Assembly: GCF_006539885.1 (NCBI RefSeq)
Contig: NZ_BJNW01000023.1
Coordinates: 1 to 45,582 of the forward strand
Direction: 5' to 3'
DNA length: 45,582 nucleotides
From: Kocuria varians
GTDB lineage: Bacteria > Actinomycetota > Actinomycetes > Actinomycetales > Micrococcaceae
Of this stretch, positions 8,310-16,702 are shown piece after piece (position 1 is the first letter of the stretch; each line of letters opens with the position of its first letter). The position numbers were made by a program, and so were the translations under genes. The notes under the pieces were generated by a model. The model was not told the DNA's origin and made no database searches. It was given only the letters and a program-made list of their open reading frames with translations.

Positions 8310-9566
8310 ATGCCAGAAGTGATTTTCCCGCTCGACTCGAGCAAACCCTTCACGGACCAGAAGCTCACGGGCCACAACCGCTGGCACCCGGACATTCCCG
8401 CCGTGGCCACGCTCAAGCGCGGGGAGAGCTACCGGATCGACTGCCGCGAGTGGTTCGACGGTGCGATCGTCAACGACGACTCCGCGGACGACATCCGGGA
8501 CGCTCCCCTCAACAAGGTGCACGCGCTGTCCGGGCCGTTCCGGATCGAGGGTGCGGAGCCGGGGGACCTGCTCATCGTGGACATCCTGGATGTGGGGCCC
8601 ATCCCGCAGGAGGAGGGTCCGCTCGCCGGTCAGGGCTGGGGCTACACCGGCATCTTCGCGCAGAAGAACGGCGGCAGCTTCCTGGTGGACCAGTTCCCGG
8701 ACGCGTACAAGGCCGTGTGGGACTTCCGGGGCGGCGAGTGCACGTCCCGGCACATTCCCGGCGTGAAGTTCACGGGCATGGTGCACCCGGGCCTGATGGG
8801 CACCGCACCGTCCGCGGAGCTGCTGAAGAAGTGGAACAAGCGCGAGGGCGACCTGATCGCCACGGATCCGCACCGCGTGCCCCCGCTGGCCCTTCCGCCC
8901 GAGCCGGACTCCGCGATCCTGGGCTCCCTCACCGGCACGGAGTTCGACCGCGTGGCCGGGGAGGCCGCCCGCACCGCGCCCCCGCGCGAGAACGGCGGCA
9001 ACCAGGACATCAAGAACTTCACCCAGGGCTCCCGCGTGTTCTACCCCGTCTACGTCTCCGGCGGGCACCTGTCCATGGGCGACCTGCACTTCTCCCAGGG
9101 CGACGGCGAGATCACGTTCTGCGGCGGCATCGAGATGAGCGGGTTCATCGACATCCACGTGGACGTCATCAAGGGCGGCATGGACGCGTACGGCGTCACC
9201 GAGAACGCGATCTTCATGCCCGGGCGCAACGGGCCCGTGTACTCCGAGTGGCTCGCGTTCTCCGGAACGTCCGTGACCCTGGAGGGCGAGCAGCGCTACC
9301 TCGACTCCCAGCTGGCCTACCAGCGGGCGATCCTGCACGCGATCGACTACCTCGCCAAGTTCGGGTGGTCCAAGGAGCAGGCGTACCTGCTGCTCGGTGC
9401 GGCGCCCATCGAGGGGCGGTTCTCCGGGGTCGTGGACATCCCCAACTCGTGCGCCACGGTGTACCTGCCCACGGAGATCTTCGACGTGGACATCCGCCCC
9501 TCCGCGAACGGACCCGCACAGGTGGACCCGGGCATGGGCGCACCGCGGGCGATGAATCCGGGCTAA
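8310..9566 (+). CDS. fmdA: Formamidase (FmdA/AmdA family)
   Basis: 418 aa, close to the 406-aa formamidase of Methylophilus methylotrophus. It hydrolyses formamide, and weakly other short amides, to ammonia and formate. Family stretches are visible: GPFRIEGAEPGDLLIVDILDVG near 73-94, GVKFTGMVHPGLMGTAPS near 152-170, GSRVFYPVYVSGGHLSMGDLHFSQGDGE near 240-267, and the FCGGIEMSGF motif near 271-280. The ATG at 8310 is chosen as the conserved N-terminus MPEVIFPLDSSK; the frame is open to 7722 but that part is the shadow of fmdB. Next to the hut operon it may consume formamide from formiminoglutamate hydrolysis. It is followed directly by a strong terminator. Confidence 0.95.
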   Translation: MPEVIFPLDSSKPFTDQKLTGHNRWHPDIPAVATLKRGESYRIDCREWFDGAIVNDDSADDIRDAPLNKVHALSGPFRIEGAEPGDLLIVDILDVGPIPQEEGPLAGQGWGYTGIFAQKNGGSFLVDQFPDAYKAVWDFRGGECTSRHIPGVKFTGMVHPGLMGTAPSAELLKKWNKREGDLIATDPHRVPPLALPPEPDSAILGSLTGTEFDRVAGEAARTAPPRENGGNQDIKNFTQGSRVFYPVYVSGGHLSMGDLHFSQGDGEITFCGGIEMSGFIDIHVDVIKGGMDAYGVTENAIFMPGRNGPVYSEWLAFSGTSVTLEGEQRYLDSQLAYQRAILHAIDYLAKFGWSKEQAYLLLGAAPIEGRFSGVVDIPNSCATVYLPTEIFDVDIRPSANGPAQVDPGMGAPRAMNPG

Positions 9567-9588
9567 CCCCGCTCCGCCTCCCAGCGTG

Positions 9589-9626
9589 AGGGGCCCGACG
9601 GCGCTCGTGGGCGCCGTCGGGCCCCT
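9589..9626 (+). terminator. Terminator after the formamidase gene
   Basis: Perfect 15-bp inverted repeat, arms 9589-9603 and 9612-9626, loop of 8 bases, 22 bases after the stop codon. The right arm runs into TTGCC. Confidence 0.85.
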
Positions 9627-10083
9627 TGCCGTCCCCGTCAGTTCCGGGAAGATGAGAGCGTAAGTGACCAGCCGGTCCCGGCATGGTTGTTGCCCCCAGT
9701 CGATGATGGCCGCAGGCGGTGGAAACATACGGGGCCGGCAGTGGTTCACAAGGGCAGCCGTGAAAGGGATCATCACTCACGTAAGGCTTTTAAACGTAGG
9801 TACGAGCGAGTGGACCTGCTGGTCACCTCACGGCTTGCACGTGTGCGCAGAGAAAGTGACCCCGTCTAAACTACTAGATCATCTCGAGATCGACGTTGCT
9901 AAATTCAGACAGCTCGCTGCCGCGATCACCGTGGAATGTAATGCCGTTCATGACATCCCCCTGCCCCAGCCCAAACCCAGGATTCGAGGCCTGCTGTAGA
10001 AGCAGCAATCTGAGCTCGTTGTAGTTATAAAATGTTTAAATCGTTACAAATTTATAGAATGATGAGCTGCGGCTCTTGTAAGA
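9627..10083. other. AT-shifted stretch without a convincing gene
   Basis: Composition changes here from very GC-rich to AT-rich, most sharply at 10015-10060 (TTATAAAATG, TTTATAGAATG). A 111-codon open frame at 9664-9999 has no ribosome binding site, and its translation resembles no family known to me. A 60-codon frame at 9687-9869 overlaps it. I take both as chance or as decayed remains at the edge of an acquired segment. TATAAA-type -10 elements around 10026 and 10052 could drive the broken gene that follows. Confidence 0.5.
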
Positions 10084-11020
10084 ATGCCGCTGGTCAACTA
10101 TTATTTATTATTCAGTTCATGGATGAGAGCTCTCAGGATGCATGTTCAAAATAAAGTCAAAGATGTCGCCCCCCAGGCCGTTATCGCTCGGCGCCTCAAA
10201 CGTCTTCCCACCATTCTAGACAAGCTTGAGAGACATCCCGCCATGGACGCCTCCCGAATGCAACACTTAGGAGGCTGCAGAGTGATTGTACCTTCCGTTG
10301 GGGAGGTCTACAGAATTCTAGATGAACTCAAGTCTGCTCATAGAGCGAGAAATAAAATTGTAGAAGTTACTGATTATCTAGGCGAGCACCCAAAACAGGA
10401 CGGCTACCGTAGGGGTACACGTCGTCTACTCCTACGGTGCCACCAAAGAAGAGTATCACGGTCTTAAAATCGAGGTGCAGCTACGAACAGAGCTACAACA
10501 TGCGTGGGCGACAGCAGTAGAAACAATGGATTTGTTTTCGGGTAGCCGGCTAAAATACGATGATGCCGACGACGCTTTAGTAAAATTTTTTGCGATCGCT
10601 AGCTCTCTTATGGCAGACCATGAAAATACTGCTCCTATTCCTGGGGTAGATGGCTCGAAGTATGACATGCGGTGTGAGCTCGAAAGTCTGAACTCTCAGA
10701 CAAGAGCATTGGCCCGCCTTAACGAGTACTCACAGCTCGTTAAATCGCATTCCAAAGACCCTAACACCAAAGCCGTCATTCTCAAGCTAGATATGGAAAC
10801 GCAGAATTTGGAAACTACCCCATATTCATCCATGCGCTCTGCGGAAAAGAATTTAGCGGAACTGGAAGCCGATGCGTCGGACTCTATTGATGTTGTACTA
10901 GTGCAAGTACAGAAAATACACCAGCTCAGAAGAGCATACCCGAACTACTTTGCCGACACAGAACAATTTAGCAAATTTATTGCAAGTCAGTTAGATTTTG
11001 TGAATTCAGGGAGGAGGTAA
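10084..11020 (+). pseudogene. RelA/SpoT-domain (alarmone synthetase-like) gene, frameshifted
   Basis: Two frames together give one RelA/SpoT-type protein. The first (10084-10467) has RRLKRLPTILDKLER and MQHLGGCRVIV, then TDYLGEHPKQDGYR. After one extra A at 10411 the product continues in the next frame as GVHVVYSYGA, then HGLKIEVQLRTELQHAWATAVE, to the TAA at 11018-11020. The family line is GYRG(V/I)H, so removing one base restores it exactly. The acidic residue usually present in the MQD(I/L)GGCR motif is His here, which further suggests loss of synthetase activity. The N-terminus also looks short, with only a weak start context. Base composition is about even in GC and AT, unlike both neighbours, so the gene was probably acquired. 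Such proteins make or mimic ppGpp-like alarmones, and some act as toxins in phage defence. A sequencing error at 10411 cannot be excluded. Confidence 0.8.
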
Positions 11021-11117
11021 ATCTTGTCTTCAATTTCATCTTAGGTATTCATCAGAATACGTCCTTCTGCCCTCATGGATTTCGGATCCCCCCAACAGAT
11101 TGGACGTGCTCCGGCCC

Positions 11118-11681
11118 CTACTCCCCCTCGAACGGCCACCCGTGCGCCGCGAGCATTGCGCGGACGCGCTCCAGCTCCTCGGGCTTGGGCTCGTCCTCCG
11201 TGGCACGGTGGATCGCCTCGCGGGCGTCGGCCTCGGACGGCGCCACACCGTGGGCGCGGGCGTCCTGCGCGAGCTGCTCCGCGATGGCGGCCATGTCCTC
11301 CTCCGCGAGCTGCGGGCGCAGCACGGCGAGCACGGGCAGGTAGTCCTGGGCGGGCACCCCGTTGGGGTAGTCGGCGCGCAGCCAGCTCATCACCCGGGCC
11401 ACGTACCCCGGCTGCCGGGGTGCCTCGTCCTGACTGGCCCCCACGAGGGGCCAGCCGGCGCGCGCGAGCTCGGCGGCGACGTCGCCCAGCTGGGTCTCCG
11501 AGGCCGCCGCCGGTCCCAGGAGGTCCCCCGCCGGGAGCCCCAGCGTCTCGAGCAGCCGCTCGGTGCGGTGAGGGCCCACCGTGCGGGCCAGCAGCTCCGC
11601 GAGCGGGGCGTGCTGCTCGCGCGGGACGCCGTGGGGGTAGGCGGCGCGAATGTGGTCGAGTGCCGCGTCGAAGGTCATCAT
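11118..11681 (-). CDS. Tandem DUF3349 protein
   Basis: 187 aa made of two copies of a DUF3349 unit. Copy 1 (about residues 5-85) has IRAAYPHGVPREQHAPLAELL. Copy 2 (about 105-185) has MSWLRADYPNGVPAQDYLPVLAVL, an acidic helix, and ends LERVRAMLAAHGWPFEGE. Each copy ends in a GWP motif. In mycobacteria the single-domain relative Rv0543c sits beside Rv0544c and pitA (Rv0545c); the same order is present here. The ATG at 11681 overlaps the stop of the upstream gene (ATGA). The function is unknown; the conserved neighbourhood suggests a role tied to phosphate uptake. The long frame upstream of this ATG is a shadow. Confidence 0.9.
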   Translation of the reverse strand: MMTFDAALDHIRAAYPHGVPREQHAPLAELLARTVGPHRTERLLETLGLPAGDLLGPAAASETQLGDVAAELARAGWPLVGASQDEAPRQPGYVARVMSWLRADYPNGVPAQDYLPVLAVLRPQLAEEDMAAIAEQLAQDARAHGVAPSEADAREAIHRATEDEPKPEELERVRAMLAAHGWPFEGE

Positions 11682-11950
11682 CCGAACACCGAGATCCCTA
11701 GGTAGTGGTCCAAGCTCTTGCGGGTGATCCACAGGACCCCGATCACCACAGCAGCGAGCACGATCGCAAAGCAGAGTACCGCCCCGGCGAGCGCCAGCGG
11801 TTTGCGGCGGGCAACGCCGTCCGGGCCGGGCTCGGGGGTGGCCCGGCTCCACAGGGTGATGCCCACCGTGAACAGCGCGGGCAGTCCCGCCCCGAAGCAC
11901 AGCCCGGCGAGCAGCACGGCGAGGACAGATCGGGCCATCTCGACAATCAT
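11678..11950 (-). CDS. Small two-TM membrane protein between pitA and DUF3349
   Basis: 90 aa with two membrane segments, about residues 7-33 (SVLAVLLAGLCFGAGLPALF) and 52-73 (ALAGAVLCFAIVLAAVVIGVLW), and a short charged loop between them. It overlaps pitA at its start (ATGA, 11950) and the DUF3349 gene at its end, so the three are co-translated. Its position matches Rv0544c of M. tuberculosis, also a small membrane protein. No enzymatic motif is visible. It could be an accessory subunit of the phosphate carrier, by context only. Confidence 0.88.
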   Translation of the reverse strand: MIVEMARSVLAVLLAGLCFGAGLPALFTVGITLWSRATPEPGPDGVARRKPLALAGAVLCFAIVLAAVVIGVLWITRKSLDHYLGISVFG

Positions 11951-13173
11951 CAGCGGGCCACCTCCTGGGCGTCGGCGCGGTCGGAGTCGGCGGGGACCAC
12001 GGAGTGCGTGTCCTCGTCCCAGTCCGCGTTCACGTTGTGGCGGTCCACCTTCTGGTGCCGGGACCGCGCGAAGATCACGGCGGAGGCCACCACCAGGAGC
12101 AGGAAGATCACCACGGCGCCGGGCAGGCCGCCCACGGCGTGGGCGAGCACGAAGCACACGGCGCCCACCACGGCGGCGGCCGGGAGGGTGAGCAGCCAGC
12201 CCACCACCATGCGCCCGGCCACGCCCCAGCGCACGTGCGCGCCGGGCTTGCCCACGCCCGAGCCCAGGATGGAGCCCGTGGCCACGTGGGTGGTGGACAG
12301 GGCCATGCCGAAGTGGCTGGAGGTGAGGATGATCGCTGCGGAGGACGCCTCCGCGGCCATGCCCTGCGGGGGTTCGATCTCCACGAGGCCCTTGCCGAGG
12401 GTGCGGATCACGCGCCAGCCGCCCAGGTAGGTGCCCAGGGCGATCGCCACGGCACACGAGACGATGATCCACGGGGGCAGGCCGTCGTTCTCGATGCCCT
12501 GCACGCTCAGGCTTCCGTGGGCGATCAGGGCCAGGGCGATCACACCCATGGTCTTCTGCGCGTCACCGGTGCCGTGGGCCAGGGAGACCAGCGACGCCGT
12601 TCCCACCTGTCCCCAGCGGAACCCCCGGTCCCGGTGCGCCTGGGACGCCGCGCGGCCGATGAGGTAGACCAGGGCGGTGCCCACGGCGGCCACGCACCCG
12701 GCGATGAACGGCGCCAGCGCGGCCGGGACGAGGATCTTCTGGACCACACCGGCCCAGTTCACGCCGGCCGCGCCCAGGGAGGCGAGCCCGGCCCCGATCA
12801 GCCCGCCGAATAGCGCGTGGGAGGAGCTGGAGGGCAGCCCGAACAGCCACGTGGCCAGGTTCCAGAGGATGCCCCCGATCAGCCCGGAGAAGATGAGGGT
12901 CAGGGCAATGGTGGGGTCCAGCCCGGAGACGAGCCCGCCGTCCGGGGTCTGGATGAGCAGCACGTCCTTGGTGACCGTGGTGGCCACCTCCACGGACAGG
13001 AACGCGCCTACCAGGTTCAGCACCGCGGACAGGGCCACCGCGGTGCGGGGCTTGAGCGCGCCGGTGGCGATGGAGGTGGCCATCGCGTTGCCGGTGTCGT
13101 GGAATCCGTTGGTGAAGTCGAAGGCCAGAGCGGTCACGACCACCAGGCCCAGGATCACCAGTTCAGCTGTCAT
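11950..13173 (-). CDS. pitA: Low-affinity inorganic phosphate transporter (PiT family)
   Basis: 407 aa integral membrane protein of the PiT/PHO4 family, which takes up phosphate (as metal-phosphate) with protons. Signature repeats are visible: the N-terminal FDFTNGFHDTGNAMATSIATGAL (about 18-40) and the C-terminal counterpart SLAHGTGDAQKTMGVIALAL (about 205-225), and SSHFGMALSTTHVATGSILGSGV near 300-322. About ten membrane segments. The hydrophilic C-terminal tail (RHQKVDRHNVNADWDEDTHS) is Asp/His-rich. The start at ATG 13173 is the family N-terminus; the much longer open frame upstream is the shadow of the MFS gene. First gene of a three-gene coupled operon. Confidence 0.95.
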   Translation of the reverse strand: MTAELVILGLVVVTALAFDFTNGFHDTGNAMATSIATGALKPRTAVALSAVLNLVGAFLSVEVATTVTKDVLLIQTPDGGLVSGLDPTIALTLIFSGLIGGILWNLATWLFGLPSSSSHALFGGLIGAGLASLGAAGVNWAGVVQKILVPAALAPFIAGCVAAVGTALVYLIGRAASQAHRDRGFRWGQVGTASLVSLAHGTGDAQKTMGVIALALIAHGSLSVQGIENDGLPPWIIVSCAVAIALGTYLGGWRVIRTLGKGLVEIEPPQGMAAEASSAAIILTSSHFGMALSTTHVATGSILGSGVGKPGAHVRWGVAGRMVVGWLLTLPAAAVVGAVCFVLAHAVGGLPGAVVIFLLLVVASAVIFARSRHQKVDRHNVNADWDEDTHSVVPADSDRADAQEVAR

Positions 13174-13311
13174 GGTCCCAGGATGACGGCCCCGGGCGCC
13201 GCACACCAAACTCGCCCCCAGGACGGCCCAGAGGAGCATGTGACGGGCAACCAGTTCATGCACACGAACAGGAGCGTTGGGCGCGTCTGAACCCGGGAGC
13301 ATACTCTCCCC

Positions 13312-14877
13312 ATGACCTCTGACTCCCACCACGGACCGGGCTCCGGCGAGACCTGGCACGAGCGCTCCCCGGCCACGGGAACCGGCGAGCTGCCCATCCT
13401 CAGCCCGCGTCCGGATCCCCAGACCCACCGGGGCTACGCCCACGGCACGGATCCGCGGCGGTGGCGGATCCTGGCGGTGCTGCTCGTGGCCATCTTCATG
13501 TCCCTGGTGGCCGTGAGCATCATCAACGTGGGGCTGCCCTCCATCCAGGAGGGGCTGGGCGCCTCCGAGTCCCAGCTGCAGTGGATCCTCTCCGGCTACG
13601 CACTGACCTTCGGGGTGGTCCTGGTGGCGGGTGGCCGCGCCGGGGACGTGTTCGGGCGCGGGTTCCTGTGGATGCTCGGGGTGGCCATCTTCACGCTGTC
13701 CTCGATCGCCGCGGGCCTGGCCCCGGATCCCACCATGCTGATCGTGGCGCGCTTCGTGCAGGGGGTGGGCTCCGGGCTGCTCAACCCTCAGGGCGTGGCC
13801 ATGATCCAGCAGTACTTCAAGGGAGCGGAGCGCGGGAAGGCGTTCGGCATGCTGGGCAGCGCCGTGGGTGTCTCCGTGGCCATCGGCCCGGTCCTGGGAG
13901 GTCTGCTGATCCAGACGGGCGGCGCGTCCGAGGGGTGGCGGTGGCTGTTCGTGGTGAACGTCCCCGTGGGCGTCGTCGCGCTTGTGCTCGCGTTCCTGTG
14001 GTTCCCCCGCCCGCTGCTGCGCGGGCCCGAGGGCACCACCATCCGCCACGCCCTGCGGGAGATGGACCCCACGGGTTCGGTGCTCCTGGGCATCGCGCTG
14101 CTCGCCACCCTGCTCCCGTTCATCGAGGCCGGCTCCCCCGGCACGAGCCCGTGGGTGTGGGCCCTGCTCGCGGTCGCCGCCATGTTCCTGGCCCTGTGGA
14201 TCGCGTGGGAGAAGCACTTCAAGGCCTCTGGGCACCAGCCCATGGTGGACCTGGACATCTTCAGGGTCAGCAGTTTCCTCAACGGCACCCTGCTGATCTC
14301 GTTGTATTTCCTGGGCATCACGAGCGTGTGGGTGCTTGTCACCCTCTACATGCAGAAGGGGCTCGGCCACACCGCGCTGGCCGCCGGCTGCGTGGGCCTG
14401 CTCAATGCCTTGGCGAGCGCGGTGGCCTCCAACCTGGCCGGCAGCCGCGTGAACCGGATGGGCCGCAAGATCGTGGTGCTCGGCATGCTCAGCGTGGTCG
14501 TGGGCCTGCTGCTGAGCATGGCGGTGATCCTGCTGCACGACTCTTGGCACATCAGCGAGTGGTGGCTCGTGCTCACCCTGGGCTTCGTGGGTTTCGGCCA
14601 GGGCGCCGTGGTGAGCCCCAACCAAACACTCACGCTCGCGGAGGTGCCACTCGAGTACGCGGGCAGCGCCGGTGGCGTGATGCAGACCGGCCAGCGCGTG
14701 GGCACCGCCGTGGGCATCGCCATGATCACCGCGGTGGCCTACGGTGTGGTCGCCGCCCAGGGCTGGTCCGTGGGCATCGCGGCGGGACTGGGCGTTGTGG
14801 TGCTCGTGGTGCTCCTCGCCCTGGCCGTGGCCCTGCGGGACATGCGCCACCGCGCCCGGAAGGACTCTCGCGCCTGA
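13312..14877 (+). CDS. DHA2-type MFS multidrug exporter (EmrB/QacA family)
   Basis: 521 aa with a 45-residue hydrophilic N-terminus and about 14 membrane segments. Family motifs: INVGLPSIQEGLGASESQLQWILSGYAL near 63-90 (motif D1-like), GGRAGDVFGRG near 104-114 (motif A), RFVQGVGSGLLNP near 146-158 (motif B), and GPVLGGLL near 188-195 (motif C), followed by GWRWLFVVNVPVG, typical of the 14-TM DHA2 group. A proton-driven exporter of drugs or lipophilic compounds in the membrane. It is divergent from pitA with 138 bp between them; no regulator gene is adjacent. Substrate unknown. Confidence 0.92.
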   Translation: MTSDSHHGPGSGETWHERSPATGTGELPILSPRPDPQTHRGYAHGTDPRRWRILAVLLVAIFMSLVAVSIINVGLPSIQEGLGASESQLQWILSGYALTFGVVLVAGGRAGDVFGRGFLWMLGVAIFTLSSIAAGLAPDPTMLIVARFVQGVGSGLLNPQGVAMIQQYFKGAERGKAFGMLGSAVGVSVAIGPVLGGLLIQTGGASEGWRWLFVVNVPVGVVALVLAFLWFPRPLLRGPEGTTIRHALREMDPTGSVLLGIALLATLLPFIEAGSPGTSPWVWALLAVAAMFLALWIAWEKHFKASGHQPMVDLDIFRVSSFLNGTLLISLYFLGITSVWVLVTLYMQKGLGHTALAAGCVGLLNALASAVASNLAGSRVNRMGRKIVVLGMLSVVVGLLLSMAVILLHDSWHISEWWLVLTLGFVGFGQGAVVSPNQTLTLAEVPLEYAGSAGGVMQTGQRVGTAVGIAMITAVAYGVVAAQGWSVGIAAGLGVVVLVVLLALAVALRDMRHRARKDSRA

Positions 14878-14956
14878 GTCACGGGGCGCACACCACGACG
14901 CCTCCGGAGCGCTCGCCCCCCGGTGGGCCCACGCTCCGCACTGTTCCGGTGGTACG

Positions 14957-15035
14957 ACGACGCCGCCGCGCCCTCCCTGCCTCGGCCCCCGGCGTGCGGG
15001 GTCCATGGAACGCAGAGGTGGCGCGGCGGTGTCGT
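14957..15035. terminator. Long inverted repeat between convergent genes
   Basis: Arms ACGACGCCGCCGCGCC (14957-14972) and GGCGCGGCGGTGTCGT (15020-15035) pair over 16 bases with one G-U pair and a 47-base loop. It sits in the 178-bp gap between two convergent genes, so it could end transcription from both sides. The left arm contains the recurrent 11-mer GACGACGCCGC. Confidence 0.55.
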
Positions 15036-15055
15036 GAGCGGGGACTCTGAGTGGA

Positions 15056-16510
15056 TCAGCCCTTCTTGAGGGTGATCTGCCAGCTGGCGTCGCCCTTCTC
15101 CACGAAGTCGGTGACCTCGTGGCCGTCCGTGGCCGCCCACTGCGGAATGGCCTCGGTGGCCTGGGTGCAGTCGAAGTCGATCACCAGGTGCTCACCGGTC
15201 TGCAGGGTCTGCATGACATCCTTGGCCTCGATCAACGGGAACGGGCACACGGCACCGAGCGAGTCCAGGGCATAGTAGCCGTCCCCCAGGCCTGTGAGCT
15301 TCTTCGACGGTGCACCTGCCGGGTCCTTGACCATGAGCGCGGCGGGTGCCGCGGCGAAGCCCGAGAACACGTTCGCACCCGAGGTGCGGGGAGCCCCCGC
15401 GGTGGGAGCGGCGTCGATCGAGTTGTCGTCCGGTGCGGTGGCGCCCACCGTGTGGTCCAGGCTCTGAGCAGTGGAGTAGGTGCCGTCTTCGCCGGTGGCG
15501 GGCTGCGTAACGGTGGGCTTGAGCCAGATCCTGGTGGCCACGGCCACGCCCAGGGCGATGAACAGCAGCGCGACCCAGCCCTGGAACGTGAACAGGCTGG
15601 TCTGGACCATGCCGTTGCCCACTGTGCAGCCACCGGCCAGGGCCGCGCCCACACCCATGAGCAGGCCGCCCGCGATGGATCGCACCGTGGTGGTGGCGTC
15701 CGGCACGCGCACGCGGAACTCACCCGTGGACTTGGCGGCGATGAACGAGCCCACCAGGATGCCGAGCACGAGCATCACACCCCAGTCCAGCTTCCCGTCC
15801 GCTCCGGTGACCAGGAAGTTCAGCAGGTTGGCGGTGGGGGTGGTGATGCCCAGACCGTCGTTGCGGCCGGTCGCGGCGGACAGCGGCCACGCGATGACGC
15901 CGAGCAGACCCACGAGCGCGCCGGCAGTGTAGACGTGCAGGGGCTTCTTCCATGCGGGACGGCCGTTCAGCCGTGCGGGCTTCCCGGTGTTCTTCTCGCG
16001 GTTGAGGAAGTGGCGCACCATCACACCGGTGACCGCTGCCAGGACGATCACGAACAGCCACGGGGAGACGCCCAGGGCACTGGGGATGGTGGTGAGCCCG
16101 GTGTCCCACTGCTTCATGCCGGAGTTGAAGCCCTTGAGCACGCCGGTCTTCATGGCGGACGCGGACAGCGCGTACATGGCCAGCGCGATCCACGAGCCCA
16201 CGAGGCCCTCGCCGGAGCGGTACCACGTGCCGGAGGCGCACCCGCCGGCCAGGATGATGCCGATGCCGAACATGAATCCGCCCACGATCACCGCGAGGGG
16301 CGCGAAGGAGGGGTAGTTGGGGGAGATGACGCCGGCGGAGGTCAGGGCAGTGAGACCGATGGCGTGCACGGAGATCACCACGAGCAGCGCGGCGAAGGTC
16401 CGCCACGACTTCTGCAGGAAGATGTCCCGCAGCATGCCGGTGACGCAGAAGCGGCCGCGCTGCATGACGATGCCCAGCAGCGCGCCGATGACAAGTCCGG
16501 TAAGGATCAT
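15056..16510 (-). CDS. Thiosulfate transporter fused to TusA-like domain (TsuA-TsuB)
   Basis: 484 aa. Residues 1 to about 330 form a YeeE/YedE (TsuA) membrane domain with the three Cys motifs known for thiosulfate passage: GRFCVTG (Cys22), GGCASG (Cys91) and GGCTVGNG (Cys about 295). After a disordered Ala/Thr/Asp linker (about 340-400), residues about 412-484 are a TusA/SirA-like domain with CPFPLIEAKDVM (Cys about 422). In most bacteria TsuA and the TusA-like partner TsuB are separate genes. Likely role: import of thiosulfate for sulfur assimilation, the TusA domain accepting sulfur on the inside. The start at ATG 16510 fits the family N-terminus; no Shine-Dalgarno site is evident. A promoter and palindrome are visible upstream. 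Confidence 0.9.
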   Translation of the reverse strand: MILTGLVIGALLGIVMQRGRFCVTGMLRDIFLQKSWRTFAALLVVISVHAIGLTALTSAGVISPNYPSFAPLAVIVGGFMFGIGIILAGGCASGTWYRSGEGLVGSWIALAMYALSASAMKTGVLKGFNSGMKQWDTGLTTIPSALGVSPWLFVIVLAAVTGVMVRHFLNREKNTGKPARLNGRPAWKKPLHVYTAGALVGLLGVIAWPLSAATGRNDGLGITTPTANLLNFLVTGADGKLDWGVMLVLGILVGSFIAAKSTGEFRVRVPDATTTVRSIAGGLLMGVGAALAGGCTVGNGMVQTSLFTFQGWVALLFIALGVAVATRIWLKPTVTQPATGEDGTYSTAQSLDHTVGATAPDDNSIDAAPTAGAPRTSGANVFSGFAAAPAALMVKDPAGAPSKKLTGLGDGYYALDSLGAVCPFPLIEAKDVMQTLQTGEHLVIDFDCTQATEAIPQWAATDGHEVTDFVEKGDASWQITLKKG

Positions 16511-16592
16511 AGGTGAGTACCAGTTTCCCGCGCACCGGAAAGAGGGCGCATTCGGAGGAAGGGACGATGAGATGAGGGATCGAAAAAGACTC

Positions 16593-16621
16593 CGTATACT
16601 CAACTCCTCACCCGGGGGCAA
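16593..16621 (-). promoter_or_regulatory. Sigma-70-type promoter for the thiosulfate transporter
   Basis: On the minus strand, TTGCCC (16621-16616) and TATACG (16598-16593) are separated by 17 bases. The predicted transcript start is near 16586, leaving a leader of about 75 bases before the ATG at 16510. Confidence 0.6.
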
Positions 16622-16640
16622 CGTCCAGTTTGTCGTCACA

Positions 16641-16653
16641 AAGTGTCACACTT
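16641..16653. promoter_or_regulatory. Palindrome AAGTGTCACACTT, candidate operator
   Basis: Perfect 6-bp arms around a single C, 20 bases upstream of the -35 element of the thiosulfate transporter promoter. This is an activator-like position. It could bind a sulfur regulator, but none is encoded nearby. Confidence 0.5.
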
Positions 16654-16702
16654 CCCGGAAACGCCCCGAAGTACCTACTCGTGAGGTACTAGCGACATTG
16701 CG

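Noticed and set aside
9664-9999. 111-codon plus-strand frame after the formamidase terminator
   Set aside because: No Shine-Dalgarno site, GTG start, no recognisable motif; kept only as part of the unexplained stretch.
13461-15050. 529-codon frame overlapping the MFS exporter on the same strand
   Set aside because: Reads as Pro/Gly/Arg-rich noise in an alternative frame, while the main frame has all MFS motifs.
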